This document shows positions 1 to 8,494 of a stretch of DNA of 64,000 bases, piece by piece. A program made the translations under genes and the position numbers. The stretch comes from Hydrogenophaga borbori. GTDB lineage: Bacteria > Pseudomonadota > Gammaproteobacteria > Burkholderiales > Burkholderiaceae_C. The stretch covers positions 124,001-188,000 of the forward strand of contig NZ_QVLS01000003.1 of NCBI RefSeq assembly GCF_003417535.1, read 5' to 3'. Below the pieces are notes generated by a model that worked only from the letters and a program-made list of their open reading frames with translations, did no database searches and had not been told where the DNA came from. The stretch's first letter is position 1; the number at the start of each line of letters is the position of its first letter.

Positions 1-717
1 AACCGCGAGGTGTCCTTCAGCGCCAACGTCTACGGCCGCTCGGCCGGCGAGGTGTCGGCCGAGATCCAGCGCGTGGTCGACGGCATCGCCCTGCCGCCGG
101 GCTACCGCACCGAGTTCAGCGGCTCCACCAAGAACATGAAGGAGTCCTTCGGCTACGCCCTGTCGGCGCTGGCGCTGGCCATCATCTTCATCTACATGAT
201 CCTGGCCAGCCAGTTCCAGAGCTTCCTGCAGCCGCTCTCGCTCATGACCTCGCTGCCGCTCACGCTGATCGGCGTGGTGCTGGCGCTGCTCATGTTCGGC
301 TCCACCATGAGCATGTTCTCCATCATCGGCATCGTGCTGCTCATGGGCCTGGTGACCAAGAACGCCATCCTGCTGGTGGACTTCGCCATCCGCGCGCGCG
401 AGGGCCGCGCCGGCGGCCCGCCGCTGCCGCGCGACGAGGCCCTGCTGCTGGCGGCCAAGGTGCGGCTGCGCCCCATCCTCATGACCACCCTGGCCATGGT
501 CTTCGGCATGGTGCCGCTGGCCTTCGCGCTCACCGAAGGCTCGGAGCAGCGCGCGCCCATGGGCCAGGCCGTGATCGGCGGCGTCATCACCTCCTCGCTG
601 CTCACGCTGGTGGTGGTGCCGGTGGTCTACGGCTACCTCGACGACCTGGCCGCCTGGCTGCGCCGCAAGGCCGGGCTGCCGCCCGCCGCCACGCCCCCGC
701 AGGACAGTGCGCCATAG
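1..717 (+). CDS. RND efflux permease, C-terminal part (5' end outside window)
   Basis: The last 238 codons of an inner-membrane resistance-nodulation-division permease (HAE1/AcrB type), which uses proton influx to drive export through a periplasmic adaptor and an outer-membrane channel. The frame is open from base 1. What is visible starts in the last periplasmic porter region, followed by five hydrophobic helices. One carries the family signature GLVTKNAILLVDF at about residues 117-129, and the gene ends in a short Pro/Ala-rich cytoplasmic tail. The missing N-terminal three quarters and any adaptor gene lie to the left. A TolC-type gene at 1947 could supply the outer channel. The substrate cannot be told from this part. 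Confidence 0.93.
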   Translation, partial: NREVSFSANVYGRSAGEVSAEIQRVVDGIALPPGYRTEFSGSTKNMKESFGYALSALALAIIFIYMILASQFQSFLQPLSLMTSLPLTLIGVVLALLMFGSTMSMFSIIGIVLLMGLVTKNAILLVDFAIRAREGRAGGPPLPRDEALLLAAKVRLRPILMTTLAMVFGMVPLAFALTEGSEQRAPMGQAVIGGVITSSLLTLVVVPVVYGYLDDLAAWLRRKAGLPPAATPPQDSAP

Positions 718-766
718 GGCGCCTCCTAAAATCCACCGGTTGTGCCGACCCCATTGGAGATATGAG

Positions 767-1456
767 ATGACCACCGCGAACAGCCTCGAACAGGCCCGCT
801 TCAACATGATCGAGCAGCAGATCCGCCCCTGGGAGGTGCTCGACGGCCGCGTGCTCGAGTTGCTGGGCCGGGTGCGCCGCGAGGACTTCGCGCCCGCCGC
901 CCACCGGGCCCTGGCATTCACCGACATGGAACTGCCCCTGACCCAGCCCGCGGTCGATGGCCAGTGCATGCTGGCGCCGCGCGTGCAGGCCCGCCTGGTG
1001 CAGGACCTGGCCCTCAAGCCCACCGACAAGGTGCTGGAGATCGGCACCGGCAGCGGCTACACCGCCGCCCTCATGGCCAGCCTGGCTCAGCGCGTGCTGT
1101 CGCTGGAGATCGAGCCCGCGCTGGCCTCGCAGGCCCGCACCCGCCTGATGCAGGCCGGCGTCACCAACGTCGAGGTGCGCCAGGCCGATGCCGCGGCGAA
1201 CGGCTTCGCCGCCTGCCGCGCCGACGGGCCGTACGACGCCATCCTGCTCGGCGGCTCGCTGGCCGAGGTGCCACCCGCCCTGCTGGGTCTGCTGGCGCCG
1301 GGCGGGCGCCTCGCCGCCATCGTGGGCGACGAACCCGTGATGCGCGCCACCTTCATCACCCGCGCGGGCGAAGCCGACTACCGCAGCGCCCAGCCCTGGG
1401 ACACCCTCGCGCCGCGCCTTCGCCACTTCCCCGAGCCTTCGCGCTTCCGCTTCTGA
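767..1456 (+). CDS. pcm: Protein-L-isoaspartate O-methyltransferase
   Basis: A 229-residue cytoplasmic SAM-dependent methyltransferase that methylates isoaspartyl residues of aged proteins so they can be reset. The SAM motif I is seen as VLEIGTGSGYTAALMAS near residues 88-104, preceded by the PCMT-type N-terminus with QIRPWEVLDGRVLELL. A longer frame opens at 707, but the start at 767 has GGAGA seven bases upstream and gives the family N-terminus MTTANSLEQARFNMIEQQIR. The gene is followed after 14 bases by a rhodanese and then a TolC family gene, an order common in Comamonadaceae. Length is normal for the short bacterial PCMT form. Confidence 0.93.
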   Translation: MTTANSLEQARFNMIEQQIRPWEVLDGRVLELLGRVRREDFAPAAHRALAFTDMELPLTQPAVDGQCMLAPRVQARLVQDLALKPTDKVLEIGTGSGYTAALMASLAQRVLSLEIEPALASQARTRLMQAGVTNVEVRQADAAANGFAACRADGPYDAILLGGSLAEVPPALLGLLAPGGRLAAIVGDEPVMRATFITRAGEADYRSAQPWDTLAPRLRHFPEPSRFRF

Positions 1457-1470
1457 ACCGGCGCCACCGC

Positions 1471-1818
1471 ATGCAAGCCATCACCCCCGCCCAGCTCGAC
1501 GACTGGCTGCGCCAGGAAACCGCGGACGGCGCCACCGTGCCCGTGCTGCTCGACGTGCGCGAGCCCTGGGAACTGCAGACCGCGAGCGTGCCGCCCGGCC
1601 CGGGCTACGACCTGCTGGCCGTGCCCATGCGCAGCGTGCCCGCCCGCCTGGCCGAACTGGACCGCGACCGCCCCATCGCCTGCCTGTGCCACCACGGCGG
1701 GCGCAGTGCCCAGGTGGCCCGCTTCCTGCAAGACCAGGGCTACACGCGCGTGGTCAACGTACACGGCGGCATCGACCTGTGGTCGCGCGAACGCGACCCG
1801 TCGATCCCGCGCTACTGA
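1471..1818 (+). CDS. Rhodanese-like domain protein
   Basis: A 115-residue single-domain rhodanese, probably a cytoplasmic sulfur carrier or sulfurtransferase. The active-site loop is CHHGGRS with the catalytic cysteine at residue 73. The domain starts with LLDVREPWE near residues 27-34 and ends with VNVHGGIDLWSRE, both typical. The ATG at 1471 is 14 bases after the pcm stop. The sulfur donor and acceptor are unknown. Its conserved place between pcm and tolC suggests an operon rather than a functional link. Confidence 0.88.
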   Translation: MQAITPAQLDDWLRQETADGATVPVLLDVREPWELQTASVPPGPGYDLLAVPMRSVPARLAELDRDRPIACLCHHGGRSAQVARFLQDQGYTRVVNVHGGIDLWSRERDPSIPRY

Positions 1819-1825
1819 TATGAAG

Positions 1826-1918
1826 CACCCCCTGCGCCGCTTCGCGGCTTCTCCCTCTCTCGCCCACGACGGGCGGGGGACGGCACCCCAGGCCCGGCAG
1901 AGCCGGTTCCTCGGTGCC
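1826..1918 (+). repeat. Comamonadaceae-type intergenic repeat, copy A (diverged)
   Basis: The first of four related roughly 80-base elements in this window (others near 10325, 39562 and 41840). It begins with a CACCCCCTGCGCCGCTTCGC-like arm and ends with GGCCCGGCAGAGCCGGTTCC. The middle is longer and less similar than in the other copies. It fills the gap between the rhodanese stop and the tolC start and runs in the direction of transcription. Confidence 0.75.
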
Positions 1919-1946
1919 CCCGGCCGTCGTCTCTGAGGAGCTATCC

Positions 1947-3278
1947 ATGATCTTTGCCGTTGCCTTTCGTCCGATGGCGGTCGCCGCGCTCCTGGCCCTG
2001 GGCGCGGCGTCCGGCGCACAGGCCCAGAGCCTGGTCCAGCTGTTCGAGGCCGCGCGCGGCTTTGACGCCACCTACCTGGCCGCGCGTTCGTTGTACGAGG
2101 CCAACCTGGCCCAGGCCGACCAGGCGCGCGCCGGCCTGCTGCCCCAGGTCGGCCTGGGCGCGGGCGCCAGCTGGGCGAACCGCGACAGCAGCAACAAGCT
2201 GCTCGACGGCACCAGCAACAGCCAGAACGTGACGCTGTCGGCCAGCCAACCGCTGTACCGGCCCGCCAACAAGCTCGCCAACGACCAGGCCATCCTGTCC
2301 AAGGACATCGCGCAGGCCCAGCTCGTGCAGGCCGAGCAGGACCTGATCGTGCGCGCCGCGCAGGCCTATTTCGACGTGCTCGCCGCCCAGGACACGCTCA
2401 CCTTCGTGCGCGCGCAAAAGACCGCGGTGGAACAGCAGCTCGCCGCCGCGCGACGCAATTTCGAGGTCGGCACCGCCACCGTGACCGACGCGCGCGAGGC
2501 CCAGGCCCGCTTCGACCTGGTGATTGCCCAGGAGATCGCGGCCGAGAACGACCTGCGGGTGAAGAAACTCGCGCTCGACCAGCTGGTGGGCCGCAGCGGC
2601 GTGACGCCCCTGCCCCTGGCCACGCCGGTGGACCTGCCGCCGCTGGAGCCCGCGACGCCGCAGGGCTGGCTGGACCGCGCAGGCGACCAGCACCCGGCGA
2701 TCCTGAGCGCGCAGCGCAACCTCGACATCGCCAGGCTCGAAACGCAGCGCGCCGAGGCCGGCCACAAGCCCACGGTGGACCTGGTGGGCCAGTACCAGGT
2801 GGCGCGCGCGCCGTCCGGCGTGCAGGGCATACCGGGCAACGTGCGCAACAACAACGCCAGCGTGGGCGTGCAGTTCAACATGCCGCTGTTCGCGGGCTAT
2901 TCCATCCAGAACCGCGTGAAGCAGACCCTGGCGCTGGAGGAAAAGGCCCGCGCCGACCTCGACGCCGCCCGCCGCACGGTGGACCTGCGCACGCGCAGCG
3001 CCTTCCTCGGCCTGGTCTCGGGCCAGGGACAGGTGAAGGCGCTGGAAGCGGCCGAGACCTCCAGCCAGAGCGCGCTGGAAGCCAACCAGCTGGGCTATCA
3101 GGTGGGCGTGCGCATCAACATCGACGTGCTCAACGCCCAGAGCCAGCTCTACCAGACCAAGCGCGACCTGGCCCAGGCCCGCTACAACGTGCTGCTGGGC
3201 AGCCTGCGCCTGCGCCAGGCCAGCGGCGAGCTGACACCGGCCGACCTGCAGGCCGTCGACGCCTTGCTGGCGCGCTGA
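1947..3278 (+). CDS. tolC: TolC family outer-membrane channel
   Basis: A 443-residue outer-membrane efflux channel with two OEP repeats. A Sec signal peptide (residues 1-26, ending GAQAQS) precedes the mature start LVQLFEAARGFDATYLAA, typical of type I secretion/TolC proteins. Long heptad-rich helices follow, with the second repeat near residues 240-430 (NPV-like segment NVRNNNASVGVQFNMPLF). The ATG at 1947 has GAGGAG six bases upstream; an earlier in-frame start at 1914 would bury the signal peptide. It probably works with the RND pump upstream or with type I exporters. A hairpin followed by a T-run at 3351 ends the unit. Confidence 0.92.
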   Translation: MIFAVAFRPMAVAALLALGAASGAQAQSLVQLFEAARGFDATYLAARSLYEANLAQADQARAGLLPQVGLGAGASWANRDSSNKLLDGTSNSQNVTLSASQPLYRPANKLANDQAILSKDIAQAQLVQAEQDLIVRAAQAYFDVLAAQDTLTFVRAQKTAVEQQLAAARRNFEVGTATVTDAREAQARFDLVIAQEIAAENDLRVKKLALDQLVGRSGVTPLPLATPVDLPPLEPATPQGWLDRAGDQHPAILSAQRNLDIARLETQRAEAGHKPTVDLVGQYQVARAPSGVQGIPGNVRNNNASVGVQFNMPLFAGYSIQNRVKQTLALEEKARADLDAARRTVDLRTRSAFLGLVSGQGQVKALEAAETSSQSALEANQLGYQVGVRINIDVLNAQSQLYQTKRDLAQARYNVLLGSLRLRQASGELTPADLQAVDALLAR

Positions 3279-3350
3279 GCGCCGGTCCCACCGGGGGGGG
3301 GCGGCGTTCGAGCCGCCCACCCGGAGCCGATACACTCCCCCGATTGCCCA

Positions 3351-3385
3351 CCCGCCCGGCCCCGACCCGGGCGGGCCCGTTTTTC
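3351..3385 (+). terminator. Rho-independent terminator after tolC
   Basis: A nine-base perfect stem CCCGCCCGG/CCGGGCGGG with a seven-base loop is followed by CCCG and five T. It stands between the tolC stop and the glycosyltransferase at 3403. Confidence 0.75.
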
Positions 3386-3402
3386 ACCCTGCAGGAGATG
3401 AC

Positions 3403-4143
3403 GTGCAAGCCGTCAACGTGCTGTGCATCAAATGGGGCCGCAAGTACGGCCCCGAATACGTCAACAAGCTCCACAGCATGGTGTCGCGCCACCTGAGCCG
3501 GCCCTTCCGCTTCGTCTGTCTCACCGACGACGCCACCGGCATCCACTCGGGCATCGAGGTCAAGCCGATTCCTGCCGTGGGCTTCGACGAATTCGACCAG
3601 CGCAAGCCCTGGACCTTCGGCCACGGCTGGCTCAAGCTCACCAGCTTCGCCGACCCGCTGTACGACCTCACCGGCCGCACCCTGTTCCTGGACCTGGACA
3701 TCGTCATCGTCGACAGCCTCGACCCCTTCTTCGACCAGCCCGGCGAATTCGTCGTGATCAAGGAATGGGACAAGACCGACGGCACGGGCAACACCTCGTG
3801 CTACCTCTACACCATCGGCGCCCACACCGACGCGCTGGAGCACCTGAAGACGGGCTACCCCCAGTCCATCGCCGACGTGCGCAACGAGCAGGAGTACATC
3901 ACCGGCTACCTGGGCCGCCAGGGCAAGGTGAGCTTCTGGCCCGACGGCTGGTGCGTGAGCTTCAAGCGCCACTGCATGCAGCGCGGCCTCATGGGCTGGT
4001 TCAAGCCGCCCGAGATCCCGCCGGGCGCCCGCATCATCGCCTTCCACGGCAAACCCAACCCGCCCGACGCCATCGCCGGCGTGAGCGGCAAGTGGTACCG
4101 ACGCGTGCTGCCCACGCCATGGGTGGCCGAACACTGGCGGTGA
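3403..4143 (+). CDS. GT-A type glycosyltransferase-like protein
   Basis: A 246-residue protein that looks like a nucleotide-sugar transferase of the GT8/GT-A fold. The N-terminus VNVLCIKWGRKYG starts a Rossmann-like strand, and FLDLDIVIVDSLDPFF has a DxD motif (D97, D99) expected to bind metal and nucleotide sugar. NEQEYITGYLG and IIAFHGKPNP near the C-terminus resemble the metal-binding His region of GT8 enzymes. The start is GTG with AGGAG five bases upstream; no in-frame ATG fits. It overlaps the Kdo transferase gene by four bases, so a role in lipopolysaccharide core or surface-glycan assembly is likely. Donor and acceptor are unknown. Confidence 0.7.
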   Translation: MQAVNVLCIKWGRKYGPEYVNKLHSMVSRHLSRPFRFVCLTDDATGIHSGIEVKPIPAVGFDEFDQRKPWTFGHGWLKLTSFADPLYDLTGRTLFLDLDIVIVDSLDPFFDQPGEFVVIKEWDKTDGTGNTSCYLYTIGAHTDALEHLKTGYPQSIADVRNEQEYITGYLGRQGKVSFWPDGWCVSFKRHCMQRGLMGWFKPPEIPPGARIIAFHGKPNPPDAIAGVSGKWYRRVLPTPWVAEHWR

Positions 4144-6152
4144 ACCCGCCGCGCGCCACCGCCACGCTGAGGGCCTACCGGGGCCTGAGCCGCGCGCTCA
4201 CGCCCTGGTTGCTGGGCTGGTTGTGGTGGCGCGGCCGGCGCGAACCCGGCTACCGCGACCGCCTGGGTGAACGCCTGGGCCGCTTCGCCATCGAGCCCGG
4301 GCGCCTCGGCGGCCTGTGGCTGCACGCGGCCTCGGTCGGCGAGGTGCAGGCCGCGCGGCCCCTGATCGAGGCCCTGCTGCACGACTGGCCCGCGCACGCC
4401 CTCACCGTCACCACGCAGACGCCCACGGGCGCGGCCGCGCTGCGCGCCGCCTGGGGCGATCGCATCGCGCACCGCTTCGCGCCGCTGGACACGCCGGGCG
4501 CGGTGCGCCGCTTTCTCGACCGGCTGCAGCCGCAGGCCCTGGTGCTGGTGGAGCGCGAGCTGTGGCCGCAGTGGTTGTTCGAATGCGCGCAGCGGGCGCT
4601 GCCGGTGCTGCTGGCCAACGCGCGCCTGTCCGAGGCGTCCGCGCGCACCTACAGCCGCTGGCCGGGGCTGATGCGGCACGCCTGGCCCCGGCTCGACGTG
4701 GCCGCCGCCGACGGGGCCTCGGCCGAGCGCCTGCGCGCGCTGGGCGTGCCGCCGCAGCGGGTGACGCTCACGGGCAACCTCAAGTTCGACGCCGCCCCGC
4801 CCGCGCAGGCGCAGGCCCTGCCGCCCGAGCTGCGGTCGCGCCGCCTGGTGGTCGCCGGCAGCACCCACGACGGCGACGAGGCCGCCTGGCTCGACGCCTG
4901 GCGCGGCCTGCGCGAGCGCCACCCCGACGCCCTGCTCGTGCTCGTGCCGCGCCACCCCCAGCGCTTCGACGCCGTGGCGGCCGAGCTGCGGCGCCGTGGC
5001 CTGGCCTTCGCGCGCCGCAGCATCGGCGACGCCGTGGAACCGCAGACCACCGTGCTGCTGGCCGACACCATGGGCGAGCTGATGCACTGGTACCGCCACG
5101 CCAGCCTGTGCTTCGTCGGCGGCACGCTGGCGCCCGTGGGTGGCCACAACCCGCTGGAGCCCATGGCCCTGGGCCAGGCCTTCCTGTTCGGCCCGCACAC
5201 CACCAACGCGCCCACCCTGTTCGACGAAGCCCAGGCCGCTGGCGCCGGGCTGGCGGTGCACGACGCGGCCACGCTGGAGCGCGCGGTGGACGAGGCCCTG
5301 CGCGACCCCGCCGCCTGGGCCGTGCGCGGCGCGGCGGCACGCACCCTCATCGACGCCCACCGCGGCGCGGCGCAGCGCACGCAGGCCCACCTGCGCGCGC
5401 TGCTGGGCGATGTCGACGGCTCGGCACTCGGACCGGTGCAGGTCGCCACGCGGGACGGCGACACGCTCTGGCACGACCCGCGCCGCGTCGACGCAAGCGA
5501 CGCGCCCCGCCTGTTCGAGGCCCAGGCGCCCACCGAACACCTGGCCACCGGCAGCGGCCGTGGCCAGGCGCGGCTCGTGCAGCACCAGGGCCAGGGCCTG
5601 GTGCTGCGCCACTACCGGCGCGGCGGTCTCATGGCGCGCCTGAGCGAGGACCGCTTCCTGCGCGAGGCCGCGCACCGCAGCCGCGCCATGCGCGAATTCG
5701 CGCTGCTGCGCCTGCTGCGGTCCTGGCGGCTGCCCGTGCCCGAGGCCGCGCTCGCGCGCCACCGCGCCCACGGGCTGGTCTACAGCGCGGACATCGCGGT
5801 CGGCCTGATCCCGGGCAGCCGCAACCTCGTGCAGCGACTGCAGTCCGCGCGCCCCACGCCGGCGGACTGGGCGGCCCTGGGCCGCGCCATCCGCGCCCTG
5901 CACGACCGACAGGTCTTCCACGCCGACCTCAACGCCCACAACCTGCTGCTCGACGCGCAGGGCCGTGCCTGGGTGGTCGACTTCGACAAATGCGCCGTGC
6001 GCCCGGGCGATGCCTGGAAAGCGGACAACCTCGCGCGGCTGCAACGCTCGTTGCGCAAGGAAGCGACCCGCGTGCACCCGTACCACTGGGACGAAGCCGA
6101 CTGGACCCACCTCACCACGGCCTACGAGCGGCCCGACGCCACCCCCCCATGA
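4140..6152 (+). CDS. waaA-kdkA: Fused Kdo transferase (WaaA) and Kdo kinase (KdkA)
   Basis: One uninterrupted 670-codon frame holds two lipid A/core enzymes. Residues 1-422 are WaaA, which adds Kdo to lipid IVA at the inner membrane. It has an N-terminal hydrophobic anchor (ALTPWLLGWLWW), the GT-B half with HAASVGEVQAARPL, VERELWPQWL and LTGNLKFD, and GGTLAPVGGHNPLEP. Residues 425-670 are the Kdo kinase, which phosphorylates Kdo. It has a kinase-like catalytic loop HADLNAHN (H594, D596, N598) and the metal-binding DFDK (D614). No stop or in-frame ATG lies at the junction; a GTG at 5436 could be an internal restart. The start taken is GTG 4140, giving a GTGA overlap with the upstream gene; ATG 4119 is possible. 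The two are usually separate proteins. Confidence 0.88.
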   Translation: MNPPRATATLRAYRGLSRALTPWLLGWLWWRGRREPGYRDRLGERLGRFAIEPGRLGGLWLHAASVGEVQAARPLIEALLHDWPAHALTVTTQTPTGAAALRAAWGDRIAHRFAPLDTPGAVRRFLDRLQPQALVLVERELWPQWLFECAQRALPVLLANARLSEASARTYSRWPGLMRHAWPRLDVAAADGASAERLRALGVPPQRVTLTGNLKFDAAPPAQAQALPPELRSRRLVVAGSTHDGDEAAWLDAWRGLRERHPDALLVLVPRHPQRFDAVAAELRRRGLAFARRSIGDAVEPQTTVLLADTMGELMHWYRHASLCFVGGTLAPVGGHNPLEPMALGQAFLFGPHTTNAPTLFDEAQAAGAGLAVHDAATLERAVDEALRDPAAWAVRGAAARTLIDAHRGAAQRTQAHLRALLGDVDGSALGPVQVATRDGDTLWHDPRRVDASDAPRLFEAQAPTEHLATGSGRGQARLVQHQGQGLVLRHYRRGGLMARLSEDRFLREAAHRSRAMREFALLRLLRSWRLPVPEAALARHRAHGLVYSADIAVGLIPGSRNLVQRLQSARPTPADWAALGRAIRALHDRQVFHADLNAHNLLLDAQGRAWVVDFDKCAVRPGDAWKADNLARLQRSLRKEATRVHPYHWDEADWTHLTTAYERPDATPP

Positions 6153-7396
6153 GCTTCACCCACGCCTGTTCCACTGGCGCCCGCGCCGCCCTGGTGCTGT
6201 GCTTCCTGGCCTTCCCCATGTCCGTGGCCCTGGCCAACGTGGCCCTGCTGCTGACCTTGCTGCTGTGGTTGCTCTCGCTCGCCGGTGCGCCAGCGCGCGC
6301 CGAACTGCGCGAGGCCTTGCGCAACCCGCTGGCCGCGCCCGCGCTCGCGCTGTTCGCCTGGATCGTGATCGCCGTGGCCTGGTCGCCGGCCGACCCCCAG
6401 GGGATCCTGGGCGCCTTGCAGAAGTACCTGAAATTCCTGATGGTGCCGATGTTCATCGCGCTGCTGCAGGACCCGGCCACGCGCCGGCGCTGCTGGCATG
6501 CCTTCATGCTGGCCCTGCTGTTCACGCTGGCCGTCACCTGGCTCAGCGTGTGGATCGAGATTCCCTGGACCAAGGCCAGCCGCGCGGGCATGGCGACGGA
6601 CCACACCGTTTTCAAGGACCACATCTCGCAGGGCCTCATGATGACCCTGTTCGCGGCCATCGTCGCCTGGCTGGCTGTCACCGCGCGGCGCCCCCCCCGG
6701 CGATGGGCCTGCGCCGCGCTGTGGCTGCTGGCCACCGGCGCCATCCTGGCGCTCTCGCAGGGCCGCACCGGCTATCTGGCCTGGATCGCCTCCAGCGGCG
6801 CGTTTGCGCTCACCCTCGCCGTCGCGCATTCGCGGCGCGCCGTGCTCGGTGCCGTGGTGGGCCTGGTGGCGGTGGTGGCGCTGGCCTTCACGGCGTCGCC
6901 GGTGCTGCAGCAGCGCGTGAGCGCGGCCTGGACGGAAGCCCTCACCGCCAAGCTGGACAACACCCCCGGCGCCGTGGTCACCTCCACCGGCGCGCGCGTC
7001 GAGATGGCCCGATTCGCCCTTGACGCTTCGCTCCAGGCCCCGGTGTTCGGCCACGGCACCGCGTCCTATCCCGTACTGGCCAAGCAGCACTTCACCAGCA
7101 CCGAATGGTGCTCGGTGGTGTGCCCGCACCCGCACAACCAGTTCCTCTTCTTCCTGGTCGAACAGGGCGCCATCGGCCTGCTGCTGTTCCTGTGGTTCAT
7201 CGCCGCCATCGCGCGCGAGGGCTGGCGGCACGACCCGCCGCGGCGCGCCTTCTCCCTGGCCTTCGTGGCCACGCTGGCGGCGGCCTGCCTCTCGCACAGC
7301 TCGTTCTGGTTGTCGACCGAGAACCATTGCCTCATCCTCATGAGCGCGCTCACCATGGCCAGCCTGCGCGCGCGGCGCGCGCCGGTGTCCACATGA
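6149..7396 (+). CDS. O-antigen ligase/polymerase family membrane protein
   Basis: A 415-residue inner-membrane protein with about ten hydrophobic helices and the Wzy_C/O-antigen ligase layout. A large periplasmic loop lies near residues 260-330 (TGARVEMARFALDASLQAPVF, then HPHNQFLFFLVEQG). The R..M and H-P-H-N-Q motifs match the conserved loop of WaaL-type ligases. The start ATG overlaps the preceding stop (ATGA) and its own stop overlaps the next start, so translation is coupled through the glycan operon. It may attach O-antigen or another polymer to lipid A-core. Whether it is a ligase or a polymerase cannot be decided from sequence alone. Confidence 0.85.
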   Translation: MSFTHACSTGARAALVLCFLAFPMSVALANVALLLTLLLWLLSLAGAPARAELREALRNPLAAPALALFAWIVIAVAWSPADPQGILGALQKYLKFLMVPMFIALLQDPATRRRCWHAFMLALLFTLAVTWLSVWIEIPWTKASRAGMATDHTVFKDHISQGLMMTLFAAIVAWLAVTARRPPRRWACAALWLLATGAILALSQGRTGYLAWIASSGAFALTLAVAHSRRAVLGAVVGLVAVVALAFTASPVLQQRVSAAWTEALTAKLDNTPGAVVTSTGARVEMARFALDASLQAPVFGHGTASYPVLAKQHFTSTEWCSVVCPHPHNQFLFFLVEQGAIGLLLFLWFIAAIAREGWRHDPPRRAFSLAFVATLAAACLSHSSFWLSTENHCLILMSALTMASLRARRAPVST

Positions 7397-8472
7397 CCCG
7401 CCTCACCATCGCCTTCCACTCCAACCAGATCTCGCTGCGTGGCACCGAGGTGGCGCTGTACGACTACGCGGTCGGCGCCGAGGCGGTGCTGGGCCACCGC
7501 GCCGTGATCCTGCACGACGCCACCCACCCGGGCAACGACGGGCAGGCAATCGCCAAGTTCCGCGCGCGCTTCGACGTCGCCGCGTACCGCGAGCGCGGCG
7601 CACTCGACGGCCTGCTGCAGCGCCACGGCGCGCAGCTGATGTACGCGATCAAATCGGGCAAGAACGATGGCCTGGTGTCGCGCACGGTGCCCACCATGGT
7701 GCACGCGGTCTTCCCCACGCACCCGCGCCAGATGCATGGCGCGTCCTACGCCTTCATCTCGGAGTGGCTGAGCCGGCGCTGCAGCGCCGGCCGCATCCCG
7801 GCCGTGCCACACATCGTGAGCCTGCCCGCCGAGGACAGCGACCTGCGCGCCGAACTGGGCATTCCCAGGAAAGCCAAGGTGCTGGGCTGCCACGGCGGCG
7901 CGCACAGCTTCGACGTGCCGGCGGCCATCGAGGCGGTGCGGCGCGTGCTGGCCACGCGCGACGACACCTGGTTCCTGTTCCTCAACATCGAGCCCTTCGT
8001 CGACCACCCGCGCGCCCGCTTCCTGCCCGGCACCAGCGATCTGGTGTTCAAGACGCGCTTCATCAACAGCTGCGACGCCATGCTGCACGCGCGCCTGCAG
8101 GGCGAGTCCTTCGGCCTGGCCTGCGGCGAGTTCTCCGTCCGCAACAAGCCGGTGCTGACCTACGCGCGCAGCAAGCACCGCCACCACCTGGACGTGCTGG
8201 GCGACGCCGGCTGGCCCTACCGCGACGCCGACGACCTGGTGCGCCGCATCGAATCGCTGGACCCCGCCGCCGTCCGCGCGGGTTCCTGGGACCGCTACAC
8301 GCCGCTCTACAACCCCGAGCGCGTGATGGGCCTGTTCGACCAGCACCTGATCCAGCCCGCGCTGCGCAACCCCTCACGCGAGCGGCCCCAGCTGCACGTG
8401 CCCTGGGTCGACACCCTGGCCTATTGGCGGCTGAAGCTGGACATGCGCCTGCGGCGCGGCGCTCGCCTGTGA
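7393..8472 (+). CDS. Glycosyltransferase, GT4/GT-B-like
   Basis: A 359-residue putative cytoplasmic glycosyltransferase. The N-terminus LTIAFHSNQISLRGTEVALYDY has the Gly-Thr-Glu loop of GT-B enzymes. The C-terminal half contains VLGCHGGAHSF, an INSCDAMLHARLQGESFGLACGEF segment that matches the donor-binding E-x7-E region of GT4 enzymes, and then KPVLTYARSKHRHHLDVLG. ATGA overlap with the O-antigen ligase gene points to one transcript and a role in surface polysaccharide assembly. The sugar donor is unknown. Confidence 0.75.
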   Translation: MTRLTIAFHSNQISLRGTEVALYDYAVGAEAVLGHRAVILHDATHPGNDGQAIAKFRARFDVAAYRERGALDGLLQRHGAQLMYAIKSGKNDGLVSRTVPTMVHAVFPTHPRQMHGASYAFISEWLSRRCSAGRIPAVPHIVSLPAEDSDLRAELGIPRKAKVLGCHGGAHSFDVPAAIEAVRRVLATRDDTWFLFLNIEPFVDHPRARFLPGTSDLVFKTRFINSCDAMLHARLQGESFGLACGEFSVRNKPVLTYARSKHRHHLDVLGDAGWPYRDADDLVRRIESLDPAAVRAGSWDRYTPLYNPERVMGLFDQHLIQPALRNPSRERPQLHVPWVDTLAYWRLKLDMRLRRGARL

Positions 8473-8494
8473 CACCGATGAAACGGCCCTTCCC

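Noticed and set aside
3307..3336. Promoter TTCGAG-18-TACACT before the glycosyltransferase at 3403
   Set aside because: Only weak matches, and it lies upstream of the terminator stem at 3351, which would stop the transcript.
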